Assembly: GCA_963556495.2 (NCBI GenBank)
Contig: OY747705.1
Location: forward strand, 8,239,501-8,303,500
Direction of reading: 5' to 3'
Length of the DNA stretch: 64,000 nt
Origin: Valencia hispanica
Lineage: Eukaryota > Chordata > Actinopteri > Cyprinodontiformes > Valenciidae
The notes beneath the pieces are model-generated. The model was not told the DNA's origin and did not search any database. It worked only from the letters and a program-made list of their open reading frames with translations. Shown here one piece after another: positions 33,701 through 40,735 of the stretch. A program made the position numbers and the translations under genes. The first letter of the stretch is position 1. Each line of letters starts with the position of its first letter.

Positions 33701-36700
33701 AAAATTCAAATGCAGTAGCCACCGTTCAATCCTAGGGGGGCAGCACTAAGACATTTTTAGACCAAAAAGAGTAGAATTAAACAAGTTTACACCAAAATGT
33801 AAAAAAAATCCCAGAAACTGAAAGATTGCATTGGTAAAGACCCATTTATACAGTTTAGAAGCAAAAAAAAGTTGTTTTGGGGTTTAGTTACTCTTTAAGG
33901 ACTTAAGAAGGCTCCTAAGAAGGTTTCGGCTAAGAAGGAGCGCCAAGATACGGGTATTTCCCAGAAGCGTTCTTAACTGCCTTCTTAGGAGAACCTTAAG
34001 ATCAAGCCTAAGAAGCTTCTTAAGAAGTTCTTAACGGGAGCTGTCAACCACGGTGGGGCTGAAACTGAATCAATCGATGCCAGGCTAATCGATCACCCAC
34101 TCCTTTATCAGCGCTGAGCGCAGCGCGCAGTCACACACAGCGTTGTTTATAAGAACTTGCGATATTCATGATGAGTACAGAGTTAGTGGATTAGCTTCAC
34201 ATTGTTTGCTGATAACCATATATAGATAAAAGAAAAAGAAAAGAAAAGAAAAAATAATAAAAAGAAAACAACAAGTAGCCTAGTTGCGCGCCTACGCGTG
34301 TCTCTCCTGCTCAAACAAAGTGTTTGCACGTGGACATAGCATTAAGTTAATTTTTGTTTTAAGTGTGCGTGTGCCATCAGGTGTATCCAAGTAGTAATCA
34401 AGCCCATTAGCGCATATATACCCCCATGAATATTGGCACACACATGTGATAATGGATGAAACTGGCAGCAAAAAGAGCAAGCGGGCACCGTCGTTTACCG
34501 CGGAGGAGATGGCCGTCCTAGTGGATGAGGTGTGGCAGCACCGTGAGGTTTTATTTGGAGGAACAAAATGGGGAAAAAACATCAGGATGAAGAACCGTGT
34601 ATGGCAGGCTATAGCGGAGAAGATGTCCGCCTCCAGCCCATGTGGCCTTCGTGACTGGGGTGCTGTCAGAAAGAAGTGGCAAGAGTTTCAGAGCCAGACC
34701 AAAAAGAAGAATGCCAAGGTGAGAAGGGAAGCCTTGGGCACGGGTGGTGGAGCACCGGGTGGGACGACCCTCACTCCCGATGAAGAGAAAGTCCTCCATC
34801 ATAGGGAAGACGGCCTTTGAAGGCATCACAAGGGGCATCGACGTTGAGGAGGACGAGGGCCTCTCAGAAAGTGAGGAAGAGGAGCCATCCGGGAGCGGAG
34901 TAGGGGCGTGCACGCCTACAGGAGAGGACGACCCCAAACAGCCGTGCCCTGTCCCCGTGCGCCAACCATCACGGCCCAGTGCCCCCATGCAGGGAGGCTT
35001 AACCAGGCGGCCTGCAATAACCACCTGCACCTGCAGCGAGACACTGGTGCGCCTGGAGAGGGAGAAGCTGGTGGTGCTGCGGGGGATAGAGGACCAGCTC
35101 CTGAGACAAACTGCTCTCCAGAAAGAGATGGTCCGGGTGAAGCAGGAGAGGTTGGAGCTGCACCGGAGACAGCTGGCGCTGTCCGAGGCACAGTTCAACC
35201 GTCCCTCCATCTCCGTTCCAATCATCCTTCCCCAGGATTCAGGTATGGGACAGTTCTATTGTGTTTTATTAGCATTACGCAATGTATCCCATTCAATTTC
35301 ATTAATCATTCCCCCTACATTGCAGGTGATGCAGACGCCCAGTGAAGCCGGAGATGCCACCCCTCCGCCCTGACGCATGTGCTTCTCACTACTACTCACT
35401 ATAGCACAGCATGTTTTTCCTTCTTAGTGAAAGATCTTCTTAAGCTAAGAGCGACTCTGGGAAACATGTTCTTTCACAGCGTTCTTAAGAGAGCTCCAAA
35501 GAAGATCTTAGCGCTAAGAGTTTCTTAACTCATTTGGGAAACGCGGCCTATGTTTGTCGGCTGGCCTGGGAACGCCTTGGGATTTCCCCTGAGGAGCTGG
35601 CCCAAGTGGCTGGGGAGAAGGAAGTCTGGGTCTCCCTGCTTACAGCGCCGCCTCTGCGTCCCAATCCCGGATGAGCGGAAGTAAATGTATGTATGGATGG
35701 ATGGATAATTTTGGGCATCAAAGTGCCTTCTCAAACCCTGAGATGATTGTGGCAGATGGCCGCTCCCACTGAACCAGGTTCTGCTAGAACTTTCTTCCTG
35801 TTAAAGGGAGTTTTTCAGAGCCACTGTACAATAATTACAGTTAAAGAAAACATGGAGTTCTGTGGCTCACCTGTGGTCCTCTGATTTAAGGCTCGCTCCA
35901 AGTCCATGCACATATGTCCTTTCAGGGTATTGACTGGTTTGCCATGATTCTTGGGGGGGACCCCACTGTACACCATCTAGATAAGTAGAATAACATGCCA
36001 AGTCATTTTACATCTAACCAGATGTCTAATGAATAGGATTGGGCCAATCCAATTCCAAGTATCAGATCAGAGTCATGATCAAGGCATTTTCAAACAACTG
36101 GAGTCTCTAAGCTCAACTCTTAATACCTGCTGTTAGTGTACTGTGTATTATCTGTTCCCTTGATGCCAAGCTAACAATTAGGCTGATACTTTGTTGGCAT
36201 GTGTTTAAAATTCACAGCCTGTTACAATGTGCGCAGCTTGCAAAACTTTAATAGAGCTCCTATTTTCTTTTATTGATTAAAGAATTTGTTGATCTGGGTA
36301 TTTGTTAACTTTTATTCGCCCATTAGAATAACCTTCAATGTACTACCTGGTCACGTTCCCCATTGGTCTGAGTCATGTGACCTGCTCATCATGCTATGCT
36401 AAAACAGTTGTCTCTGTTGGTGAGAGCAACACCAAAAACAGCTGAAATGTTGATCTTAAAATTTTACAAGGTCCAAGCCTATGAAGCTGAACTTTTTTAC
36501 ACAGTTCTGTCTGTACATGATTACTGTACAGTAATGTTACAAACTGAGATAGACTAGTGACCTGCCCAGGGTGTACCCCGCTTCTAACCCAATGAATGCT
36601 GGAGATAGGCACCAGTCCCCCGCAACCCTGCAGACGATGGACGGGTATAGATAATGGATGGATGGATGGATGGATGTAACAAACAAGATTATCAATAAGT

Positions 36701-39145
36701 CCTATCAAAACAAAGCATTCATCCTAATGTTAACCTGGCACTTCAGCCAAGTGCTCTGCATAAAACATCAGCAGCAGGAGCAGAATGTTTTCATTGTAGA
36801 CTGTAGTTGTGTTTGGTATGTCTTTAGAAACATAAGGCTGACCTGCAGAGACTGCTATGGGAAAAATGTCAATGCCAGAAAATGGAGACTGCAGCTTCCT
36901 GAACATCATCAGGAAATGAAGTATCTGGGACAAAATCACAATACTAACATAGAGCATATCATACTGCAAATATAGTGGTTTTGTTTGAGTGCTATAAAGT
37001 TACTGAACTTTCAAACACATACAATGCTGTTACCTGTTCAGATCATCAAACAAATGTTAATAGAAGAAAAGAATAGCCTGAGCAAATACAAAATGTTTGT
37101 TAAATCATGAGTTAACTGTGACAACCACATTTCTTGGTTCAATCTCACTTGCCACACCTAGGCCCCGTTACTGCCTGACTTGTATAATAAACAAATCACT
37201 TTAATACAACCTGTCTGACAACATGAGATAGGTTTGAATATCTCAAAAAGCAACACATTGTGCCCCAATCTACATAGAGAAAGTCATTGGTATCTATCAT
37301 CAGTATGGAAAGGGTTGCAAAGCCATTTTCAAGGTTTGGTGAAAGCAGCAAACAACAGCACATTTAACCACTACATGGAACAGTAGTGAACCTTTCCCAG
37401 GAGTGGCACAAAGAACTACTCCAGGATTATCCAGAACAATATTTAAACCCTGCAGATCTCATTTGTCTTAGTTAAAGTCATTGCTCATGATTCAACTAAA
37501 ATAAAGAGACCGGGCAAAAACAGCATCCACAGGTCACTCTTAAAAACTGCTGCCAACCACAAAAAGCATGAAGGATTTCTGCCAAAAACATTTGATTGAT
37601 TCCCAAGACTTTTGGGGAAATATTTGATGGTTTAATAAATTAAAAAAAGGTACAACTTGTTGAAAGCTGTGTGTCCTGTTACATCCAGACTGAGACTAAC
37701 ACAGTACTTTAGAAAAGGCTCACATTTCTTGTCAAACATTGTGTCGGTCTGGGGCCAGCTTTGCTGCTTAGTGACCTGGACGACTTGCCCTATGAGATGA
37801 AACCATGAATGCAGCTCTCTAGCAGAAAGTCCTGATAAGTATATCCGTCTGTCAGTGTGTTACCTTTTGCTCGGGCACATATGGGTTATGCAGCAGCAAA
37901 ATGATTCAAAGACCATCAGCAAGTCCACTTCTAAATGGCTCAAACAAAATGAAGGTTTTGAAATGGTCTAGCCAAACTCTGCACTTAAATCCAATTGAGA
38001 TGCTGTGGTATGAGCTTACAGTAAACAGAAGTTTAATCCTTTAACCCCTCCTATGTGGCCGGATTAAAACAATTGTGCAAAGAAAAGTGGGCCGTGATTC
38101 CTTCACATGGATGCAAAGACTCATTGCCTGTTACAGAACGAGCTTGTTGTGGAGTTTTTGGGTGGCAAAATCAGATATTAAGTATTAGTTTTTCACATAG
38201 AGCCATGTTGTTTTGGACATTTTTTCATCTCTTAATGAAATGATCATTTGAAAACTGGATTTTGTATTTACTCAGGTTATTTTTGTCTCCTATTAAAAGT
38301 AGTTTGATGATCTGAAACCCTGAAGTGTGGCCAAGAAAAGTAAAAACAGAAGAAATCAGTAAGGGGGAAACACTTTTTGACGCGACTGTACATGACATTA
38401 CTTTTTATCCACGATGGACGGACATTACTAGCAGCAGACTGAATCTCAATTGTTGCAACTGAATAATCTTAAATGACCGGGGTTGGTCTCAGTGACAAAA
38501 AAGTATTGATTGTTACTATAAATATCTCACTTGAGTTGCTTTGTGTCATGATACCTTGCTGTGCATGCTGTCCTCTGTGGTAGTCATAATAGCCATAGCT
38601 GTCTCTGTAATCCCAGTAGTTGTGGGGTGGGAAATCATAACCATGTCTGCAAAAAAGCAAGTATCTTAGTTTAATCTGTGTATTTGTACATCAGCAGCGA
38701 CGTCATAAACTGCTACATAAACATAAACAGAATACAGGAATTTTTTCCGCATGCTGCACCATCTTCTGTTTCTCAATTCCATTGTCAAGATACAAAGTAT
38801 TGACTGCATTAACCATAACATTCAGTAATACATTTTTAATATTTACCTGAAGTGTCTTTTACTGATCTATAACAGAACTGACCTGGATTGAGGTCTGTGA
38901 TGCTCCTGCCACCCATAACCATACGCATATTCCTGAGAGTTGTATGGCAGCGGCTGAGTCCTGGAGGGTGGGCTGGTGAAACGGGTCATGCAACGGGCAT
39001 CAGGACGACCCCGGTGTTGGTCCGGCAGAGGATACTTCAGATCCCATTCCTGCTGAGTGAACCTGGAGTAATGCTCTTTGGCTTTCTTTCTGTGGGAGCG
39101 GCGACCGGAATCAGGCTGCTGGTTTCCTCTCTGATCCATCTCCAA
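15764..39145 (-). CDS. sec16b: SEC16 homologue B, whole gene model (23 coding exons)
   Basis: Scaffold of endoplasmic-reticulum exit sites that organises COPII coat assembly. Spliced coding length is 2,748 nt (915 residues); human SEC16B is about 1,060. Exons from 39145 down: 38883-39145, 38555-38646, 35871-35976, 28952-29166, 28698-28852, 28548-28609, 28291-28429, 27935-28165, 25552-25649, 24819-24900, 24618-24735, 24408-24519, 23511-23616, 23267-23404, 23046-23162, 21413-21497, 18044-18203, 17776-17930, 17638-17666, 17435-17527, 17256-17345, 17082-17166, 15764-15780. Every junction keeps phase. Landmarks: central conserved domain ([11 protein letters not shown] near residue 250), alpha-solenoid ([31 protein letters not shown], residues about 300-640), C-terminal [11 protein letters not shown] (about 856-866) and proline stretch. 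A 5' non-coding exon probably ends at 39267. The last exon is the least certain. Confidence 0.92.
16380..17010 (-). mobile_element. Tc1 relic interrupted by an L2 3' tail
   Basis: 16380-16780 reads as the minus-strand transposase region of the same Tc1 family as 18975-20557 (TTTAGATCTGAACTTTGACT, then TGTCCTCCTGTAAAGTTAACCTCCGCCCC, then ACCAGAGCACCTTCCTC-CATGTTTG). An L2 tail follows, then Tc1-like end sequence to about 17010. No frame is intact. It lies in the sec16b 3' region. Confidence 0.75.
16781..16947 (+). repeat. L2-type LINE 3' tail
   Basis: Matches the 3' end of the L2 copy at 30430-31775: CAATCCGCTGGGATTCCTTAAATAG ... TTGTGAATCGACGCTATAGAAATAAACTGAATTGAATTGAA. Strongly 5'-truncated and inserted in a Tc1 relic. 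Confidence 0.85.
17082..17166 (-). CDS. sec16b: sec16b coding exon 22
   Basis: Proline-rich [18 protein letters not shown] followed by SRKA at GCAG/GTGAGT. Proline stretch plus SRKA is usual near Sec16 C-termini. Confidence 0.85.
17256..17345 (-). CDS. sec16b: sec16b coding exon 21 (C-terminal WF motif)
   Basis: Encodes [20 protein letters not shown] and ends PAQT at ACA/GTGAGA. The GWF--WFKSKP motif is diagnostic of the Sec16 C-terminal region. Confidence 0.93.
17435..17527 (-). CDS. sec16b: sec16b coding exon 20
   Basis: Frame reads [12 protein letters not shown] and ends [12 protein letters not shown] at CAG/GTAACA. The acceptor AATAATCAG lacks a strong pyrimidine tract, so the 5' edge is tentative. 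Confidence 0.65.
17638..17666 (-). CDS. sec16b: sec16b coding exon 19 (29 nt)
   Basis: Micro-exon ADTSSELGM between GTCCCACAG and GATG/GTGAGA. Phase-consistent. Confidence 0.65.
17776..17930 (-). CDS. sec16b: sec16b coding exon 18
   Basis: Encodes [20 protein letters not shown] with a duplicated NTPS-P motif, then [12 protein letters not shown] and NLSLAAEG. Donor GAGG/GTGAGG. Confidence 0.75.
18044..18203 (-). CDS. sec16b: sec16b coding exon 17
   Basis: CTCTATAG acceptor, CACAG/GTAAAA donor. Acidic segment [19 protein letters not shown] and [13 protein letters not shown]. Phase enters at 1 and leaves at 2, as the neighbours require. Confidence 0.75.
18975..19188 (+). repeat. Tc1 left inverted repeat
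   Basis: Starts CAGTGGCCTGCAAAAGTATT and ends near the second GCCCCCT block at 19180-19188. Confidence 0.9.
19192..20188 (-). pseudogene. Tc1 transposase, two lesions
   Basis: Begins at ATG 20188 with [20 protein letters not shown] and a paired-like helix-turn-helix ([20 protein letters not shown]), followed by a GRPPKL AT-hook. Catalytic residues visible are the Asp of WSDETK, the Asp of QQDNDPKH and the Glu of NPIENLW, with 34 residues between the last two (DD34E). A frameshift near 19880 and a small deletion after WSDETK near 19728 put the gene in three frames, so it cannot encode the usual protein of about 340 residues. It ends GGSTKY and TAA at 19192. Confidence 0.93.
20344..20557 (-). 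repeat. Tc1 right inverted repeat
   Basis: Reverse complement starts CAGTGGCTTGCAAAAGTATT and tracks the left repeat with only scattered mismatches. Confidence 0.9.
20639..21147. mobile_element. hAT-type MITE with 16-bp terminal inverted repeats
   Basis: Starts GGCTCGTTTCCACTAG and ends ATAGTGGAAACGAGCC, a 16-bp inverted repeat with one mismatch. The 509-bp interior has no open frame of interest. The 8-bp target duplication expected for hAT elements is not clear. It sits in the same sec16b intron as the Tc1 element. Confidence 0.7.
21413..21497 (-). CDS. sec16b: sec16b coding exon 16
   Basis: Proposed from a TTGTTCTCAG acceptor, CCCAG/GTACAT donor and one open frame ([19 protein letters not shown]). 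Phase fits both neighbours; sequence conservation cannot be judged. Confidence 0.65.
21765..22155 (+). mobile_element. Truncated non-autonomous DNA transposon
   Basis: Contains a common fish repeat: GGTGGCCTTTTATTGTGGGC ... CACACCTGTGAGGTGGGATG ... ending GTTGCGTTTATATTTTTGTTGAGTGTA. The conserved right terminus is present; the left half is missing or degraded. Non-coding. Confidence 0.65.
22181..23010 (+). mobile_element. Candidate solo LTR, pyrimidine-rich
   Basis: About 830 bp starting TGTTAGGAACC. It has a long pyrimidine-rich stretch, a TATTTAAG box near 22838, ATTAAA near 22959 and an end resembling TCTGCATTTGGGTC...ACA. This layout resembles U3-R-U5 of fish LTR retrotransposons. No internal genes and no clear 5-bp duplication were found, so it could also be plain low-complexity sequence. 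It lies directly downstream of sec16b coding exon 15. Confidence 0.4.
23046..23162 (-). CDS. sec16b: sec16b coding exon 15
   Basis: Encodes [14 protein letters not shown] and [16 protein letters not shown], corresponding to the Sec16 KL-DPLV ... EPDWL-QLR segment at the end of the folded core. Confidence 0.9.
23267..23404 (-). CDS. sec16b: sec16b coding exon 14
   Basis: Encodes [20 protein letters not shown], then [15 protein letters not shown] and EEIIK, the last helices of the solenoid. Confidence 0.94.
23511..23616 (-). CDS. sec16b: sec16b coding exon 13
   Basis: Encodes [20 protein letters not shown] and then [14 protein letters not shown], matching the Sec16 EYCQ-LG--S-IPSFQ pattern. 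Confidence 0.94.
24408..24519 (-). CDS. sec16b: sec16b coding exon 12
   Basis: Encodes [17 protein letters not shown] and [10 protein letters not shown], equivalent to the Sec16 segment with A-HFCYL and LVLLGSSH. Confidence 0.93.
24618..24735 (-). CDS. sec16b: sec16b coding exon 11
   Basis: Encodes [20 protein letters not shown] followed by [19 protein letters not shown], the conserved Sec16 WGDWRPHLA block. Confidence 0.95.
24819..24900 (-). CDS. sec16b: sec16b coding exon 10
   Basis: Encodes [20 protein letters not shown] then RIPAASV. Phase 0 exit at GTG/GTAAAA. Confidence 0.94.
25552..25649 (-). CDS. sec16b: sec16b coding exon 9
   Basis: Encodes [20 protein letters not shown] then [13 protein letters not shown], the best-conserved stretch of the Sec16 solenoid. 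Donor AACAG/GTGAGA, phase 2. Confidence 0.95.
25765..26100 (+). mobile_element. Tc1 inverted-repeat fragment
   Basis: GCTTTGCAAAAGTATTCAGA near 25779 is the outer end of a Tc1-type inverted repeat. The following sequence is diverged and no partner end was found. Confidence 0.45.
26110..26365 (-). repeat. Dispersed fish repeat, copy 2
   Basis: Contains GTTCAAACCCCTGCTCTGTC, CTGGGCAAGACACCACCTGCCTTGCC, CAGTCTGCCCCAAAGCAGC and ends AAAGCACTATACAAGTACAGGC. The reverse complement begins like 8705-8860. It is a well-spread teleost repeat, possibly SINE-like. Confidence 0.6.
27145..27600 (+). repeat. L2-type LINE 3' UTR copy
   Basis: Matches 31325-31775 of the longer L2 copy (GTCCTGTTATCAACTTTT, GGCAGATGGCCGCTC-TACTGAG, TTCCTGTTAAAG-GGAGTTTTTCC, ATAAATAAACTGAATT) and ends in GAATTCAATTCAATTG. 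Inside a sec16b intron, antisense to the gene. Confidence 0.88.
27935..28165 (-). CDS. sec16b: sec16b coding exon 8
   Basis: Encodes [13 protein letters not shown] and ends [11 protein letters not shown], both classical Sec16 blocks, separated by an acidic linker with TLIDFDEHP. The donor is AAGAAG/GTTCCG, weak beyond GT, but the next exon resumes exactly where homologues do. Confidence 0.92.
28291..28429 (-). CDS. sec16b: sec16b coding exon 7
   Basis: Encodes [17 protein letters not shown] and [15 protein letters not shown], the first helices of the Sec16 ACE1-type solenoid. Donor GGT/GTAAGT. Confidence 0.93.
28548..28609 (-). CDS. sec16b: sec16b coding exon 6
   Basis: TACACAG acceptor. 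Encodes [19 protein letters not shown], matching the Sec16 pattern with FPGPL before the solenoid. Donor CTCG/GTACTG. Confidence 0.9.
28698..28852 (-). CDS. sec16b: sec16b coding exon 5 (start of central conserved domain)
   Basis: Encodes [18 protein letters not shown] and QLVRVAPAQ, a hallmark strand of the Sec16 central domain, then QLEIHSLE. Donor GAA/GTAAGT; phase 0 exit. Confidence 0.93.
28952..29166 (-). CDS. sec16b: sec16b coding exon 4
   Basis: CTATCAG acceptor and GGAG/GTGAGT donor. Ser/Tyr-rich segment starting [17 protein letters not shown] and ending QPVFTSDGG just before the central conserved domain. It lies after a 6.7-kb intron filled with transposons. Confidence 0.88.
29735..30195 (+). 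mobile_element. RTE-like LINE reverse-transcriptase remnant
   Basis: Plus-strand translation includes [20 protein letters not shown] and [16 protein letters not shown], then, after shifts, [17 protein letters not shown]. This is the C-terminal part of a widespread teleost LINE open frame. Stops and frameshifts make it inactive. A piece resembling the rest of the same LINE end occurs at 35552-35705. Confidence 0.75.
30290..31775 (+). mobile_element. L2-type LINE, 5'-truncated, with 3' UTR
   Basis: Holds a 210-codon open frame (30440-31072) followed by about 700 bp of 3' UTR ending GGCGCTATATAAATAAACTGAATTGAATTGAA. The open frame is the C-terminal end of a CR1/L2-clade polyprotein ([45 protein letters not shown]). 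Upstream polymerase and endonuclease domains are missing, so the copy is dead on arrival. It is the longest of at least five L2 tails in the window. Confidence 0.9.
30440..31072 (+). pseudogene. L2 ORF2 C-terminal fragment (210 codons, open)
   Basis: Uninterrupted C-terminal RT-associated segment, rich in Leu/Lys/Arg, ending [10 protein letters not shown] and TAG. The absence of stops suggests a fairly young copy. It lacks the catalytic YADD region, so no enzyme activity is expected. Confidence 0.85.
31776..32990. other. sec16b intron sequence without recognised elements
   Basis: AT-rich. Around 32840-32990 base composition shifts to CpG-richer DNA leading into the inverted-repeat-flanked open frame. 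Confidence 0.4.
32991..33295 (+). other. Exon-like frame (P2RX7 C-domain-like) between inverted repeats
   Basis: A CpG-rich open frame (33009-33278) encodes [20 protein letters not shown], then [18 protein letters not shown], an acidic Ala/Glu stretch and SPVSEW at a possible donor (TGAATG/GTAATG). The PYLFEP motif, acidic stretch and W before a splice site recall the first exon of multi-copy fish genes carrying the P2X7 intracellular cysteine-rich domain; the Cys-rich part is not seen here. The block is bounded by TGTTTTGAACGTTAGC (32991-33006, with ATTACC at 33017-33022) and its 22-bp reverse complement at 33274-33295. Probably a captured or duplicated gene fragment. Plus strand, opposite to sec16b. 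Confidence 0.45.
33491..33897. repeat. Tandem duplication, two units of about 205 bp
   Basis: CAAAATTCAAATGCAGTAGC starts at 33491 and again at 33700. The units stay alignable through GGGCAGCACTAAGAC, AAGTTTACACCAAAATGT, GCATTGGTAAAGACCCA and TTTGGGGTTTAGTTACTC. The period is 209 bp. The second unit ends where Harbinger-type sequence begins. Confidence 0.92.
33898..35551 (+). mobile_element. PIF/Harbinger-type element carrying only the Myb-like gene
   Basis: Ends are rich in CTTAAGAA/TTCTTAAG blocks. The left side has GGGTATTTCCCAGAAGCGTTC (about 33955) and the right end, read inverted, GCGTTTCCCAAATGAGTT (about 35550), an imperfect terminal inverted repeat. The interior contains a Myb/SANT-like gene but no DDE nuclease (HARBI1-type) frame, so the copy is non-autonomous. 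The 3-bp target duplication is not clear. Located in the large sec16b intron. Confidence 0.7.
34452..35345 (+). pseudogene. Harbinger-associated Myb/SANT-like protein gene, frameshifted
   Basis: Starts [20 protein letters not shown] with a Myb/SANT-like trihelix ([43 protein letters not shown]). At about 34790 the frame shifts. The second frame continues [19 protein letters not shown], an acidic/Pro-rich linker and a coiled coil ([33 protein letters not shown]). Near 35240 GATTCAG/GTATGG and TTGCAG/GTGATG define an 84-bp intron, after which the frame ends DADAQ and TGA at 35345. In Harbinger systems this protein binds DNA and brings the transposase to the nucleus. One indel inactivates it. 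Confidence 0.8.
35552..35705 (+). mobile_element. RTE-like LINE 3' end with GGAT tail
   Basis: TCGGCTGGCCTGGGAACGCC, GAGCTGGCCCAAGTGGCTGG, GAAGTCTGGGTCTCCCTGCT, then GATGAGCGGAAGTAAATG and (TGGA)n. This is the conserved 3' end of the LINE whose coding remnant lies at 29735-30195. It starts directly at the Harbinger border. Confidence 0.75.
35715..35830 (+). repeat. L2 3' UTR fragment
   Basis: GGCAGATGGCCGCTCCCACT and TTCCTGTTAAAGGGAGTTTT match the middle of the L2 3' UTR. Confidence 0.75.
35871..35976 (-). CDS. sec16b: sec16b coding exon 3
   Basis: CTTATCTAG acceptor and CACAG/GTGAGC donor; frame gives [15 protein letters not shown] and [10 protein letters not shown]. Only this frame is open and it joins both neighbours in phase. 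Confidence 0.8.
36540..36680 (+). repeat. GGAT-tailed LINE 3' end fragment
   Basis: GACCTGCCCAGGGTGTACCC, GGAGATAGGCACCAGTCCCC, ACCCTGCAGACGATGGACGG, then (ATGG)n. The same family appears at 61005-61134 and, inverted, at 49768-49920 and 57491-57670. Between sec16b coding exons 2 and 3. Confidence 0.75.
37150..38395 (+). mobile_element. Degenerate Tc1-like transposon
   Basis: Plus-strand relics of a Tc1 transposase include a short [15 protein letters not shown] block near 37970-38020 (the DDE Glu region). The right end, at about 38375-38395, reads GGGGGAAACACTTTTTGACG then CGACTGTA, an old terminal repeat. Many stops. In a sec16b intron. Confidence 0.65.
38555..38646 (-). CDS. sec16b: sec16b coding exon 2
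   Basis: TTTTTTGCAG acceptor and CAAG/GTATCA donor. Encodes a tyrosine-rich, disordered segment, [16 protein letters not shown], typical of Sec16 N-terminal regions. Confidence 0.85.
38883..39145 (-). CDS. sec16b: sec16b coding exon 1
   Basis: Begins [16 protein letters not shown] and ends HHRPQSR in phase 2 at CCAG/GTCAGT. The exon probably extends to an acceptor at 39162 (TTACTTGAG). Basic, Gln- and Tyr-rich N-terminus without membrane segments. Confidence 0.85.
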
Positions 39146-39161
39146 GGCAAGACTTCAACAC

Positions 39162-39700
39162 CTCAAGTAAGAAGAATAAAGTGAGTTTAAGAGAGTTGCT
39201 TTTATTTCTAAAACTTCATTCACAAAAAAGAATTTGGGGGGGGGGGAGTTTTGCTGTGGTACTCACAGCCCAGACATGTCAGATGAAGGCAAAGTACATC
39301 CACAGCTGCCACATCATTCATGGGAAACACACAACCTGAGCTGATAACAAATCAGTCTGATAACAAGAGGAGAAAGTTCACACTCAGAATTTCCGAGCAC
39401 AATTCAGCAGTGGCAAAAACAGCCTGAAGGAGCATAAAGCAAGATGAAAACTAAAGAAAAAGGTTTAATTCATACCTTTTTTTTAAGATTACAGATTATA
39501 TTCCAAATGTAAGTAACAAGATGTGAAAATCCGTTCATCCTCAGTGTTCCCAGGAGGCTTAAAGTAAAGAGTGGAGCTGCTGTTCCAGCTGAGATCCATG
39601 ATCCTCTGGTTGATTTTAGAAGAAAAAAATCACTATGATGTGCAGCACAAACCGGATCATCGGATTGGTGGTTTCATGTTTGGGGGAAAAGGCGCGACCT
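39162..39700 (-). other. sec16b 5' UTR intron and promoter-side sequence
   Basis: On the minus strand GGGCT/GTGAGT at 39267 is a good donor for a non-coding first exon joined to 39161. A G homopolymer at 39236-39246 lies in the intron. CpG content rises around 39690-39760, a plausible promoter zone. No TATA box was identified. Confidence 0.45.
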
Positions 39701-39954
39701 TGTAAACTCTGCCTGTTGCCACGTTGTCGGTAGGGAGGTTGTGCAGATGACGGTCACAATGCGGCGCTCAGAGAGGGCTGATCTCAGGTCAGCTTTAGTA
39801 AATGTTTTAGGAAAACAGGAGACTTGGAAACTGACTTCAAAACAGCCCTGAAAACGTCAGAACGGCACGGCTTTGAGTCGATCTAATATTCCTCCACTAG
39901 AGGGCGCAGGAGTATAAATTAAAACGCATCTGCGCACAGCTGGAATATTTCAGT

Positions 39955-40735
39955 TTGCGTACACTGTAAGAACTAGTGTAAATTACAATAAAACTAATTA
40001 AATTACTGTAATTTATTTTGTTTTACTGTAATTCTGTTACGGTTTCACAGTAATTTTATTAAAATTTTACTGTTATTTTATTTCAGTTTTACTGTAATTT
40101 TATTAGCCTACAGTTTACTATACTTCTGTTACAGATTTACTGTAATTTTATTACAATTTTACTGTGATTTTATCGCAATTTTACAGTATTCTATTGAAAC
40201 TTAATTCAAACCTTACGGAAAAGTCACATGAGCTTGAACATGTTCTTCACATGGGATCACATGTTATTCCATGTGGCACATGGTAAATCACATCAGTAGC
40301 ACACATGTATGATTCCACATGGGTTTCACATATTTTTCACATGCAATCACAGATTTCACATGGGCTTCACATGTCATTTCACAGTTTTTTTTTCACTTGT
40401 GTTTTACATGTTATCCCATGGGCTTCACATGTGAATGTCCATGGGTTTCGCAGTTTTTTACCATAAAAATGTTCCAAATTGACATGGGAAATATGTGCAA
40501 AACACAGGTGGTCACATGTTTTTCACACATCTCACATGTTTTTTAACATGTTTTCACATGTGAATTTCACATGGGTCAAAGATTTTTCACATGTGATTCT
40601 GCTCATGTGAAGCCATGTGTTTTTTCTGTAAGGGAAATTCTATCAGAGTTCCCGTAAAAGTATAACTTTTTTCTGTGATCTGTAACGGAACTACAGTGAA
40701 AAATATTTTATTTTACAGTAGTTTAAGAACCCAAC
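39955..40735. mobile_element. AT-rich element of TACTGTAATTTT repeats, interrupted
   Basis: From ACACTGTAAGAACTAGTGTA (39961) to about 40210 the sequence is a string of ACTGTAATTTTATTA-like units. Similar ACAGTGAAAAATATTTTATTTTACAG sequence resumes at 40634-40735. The two halves look like one non-autonomous element split by the CACATG-rich insertion at 40213-40633. Confidence 0.5.
40213..40633. mobile_element. 421-bp inverted-repeat element packed with CACATG motifs
   Basis: Left end CCTTACGGAAAAGTCACATG and right end CATGTGTTTTTTCTGTAAGG form 20-bp terminal inverted repeats with a few mismatches. The interior holds about fifteen CACATG words plus further CATGTG and ACATGG variants, often as TTTCACATG or CACATGTGA. 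No open frame. Such repeats exist in other fish as non-autonomous DNA elements; the exact family is not recognised. Confidence 0.65.

Noticed and set aside
34551..35225. 224-codon minus-strand frame
   Set aside because: Shadow of the Myb-like gene; the plus frame holds the trihelix, coiled coil and intron.
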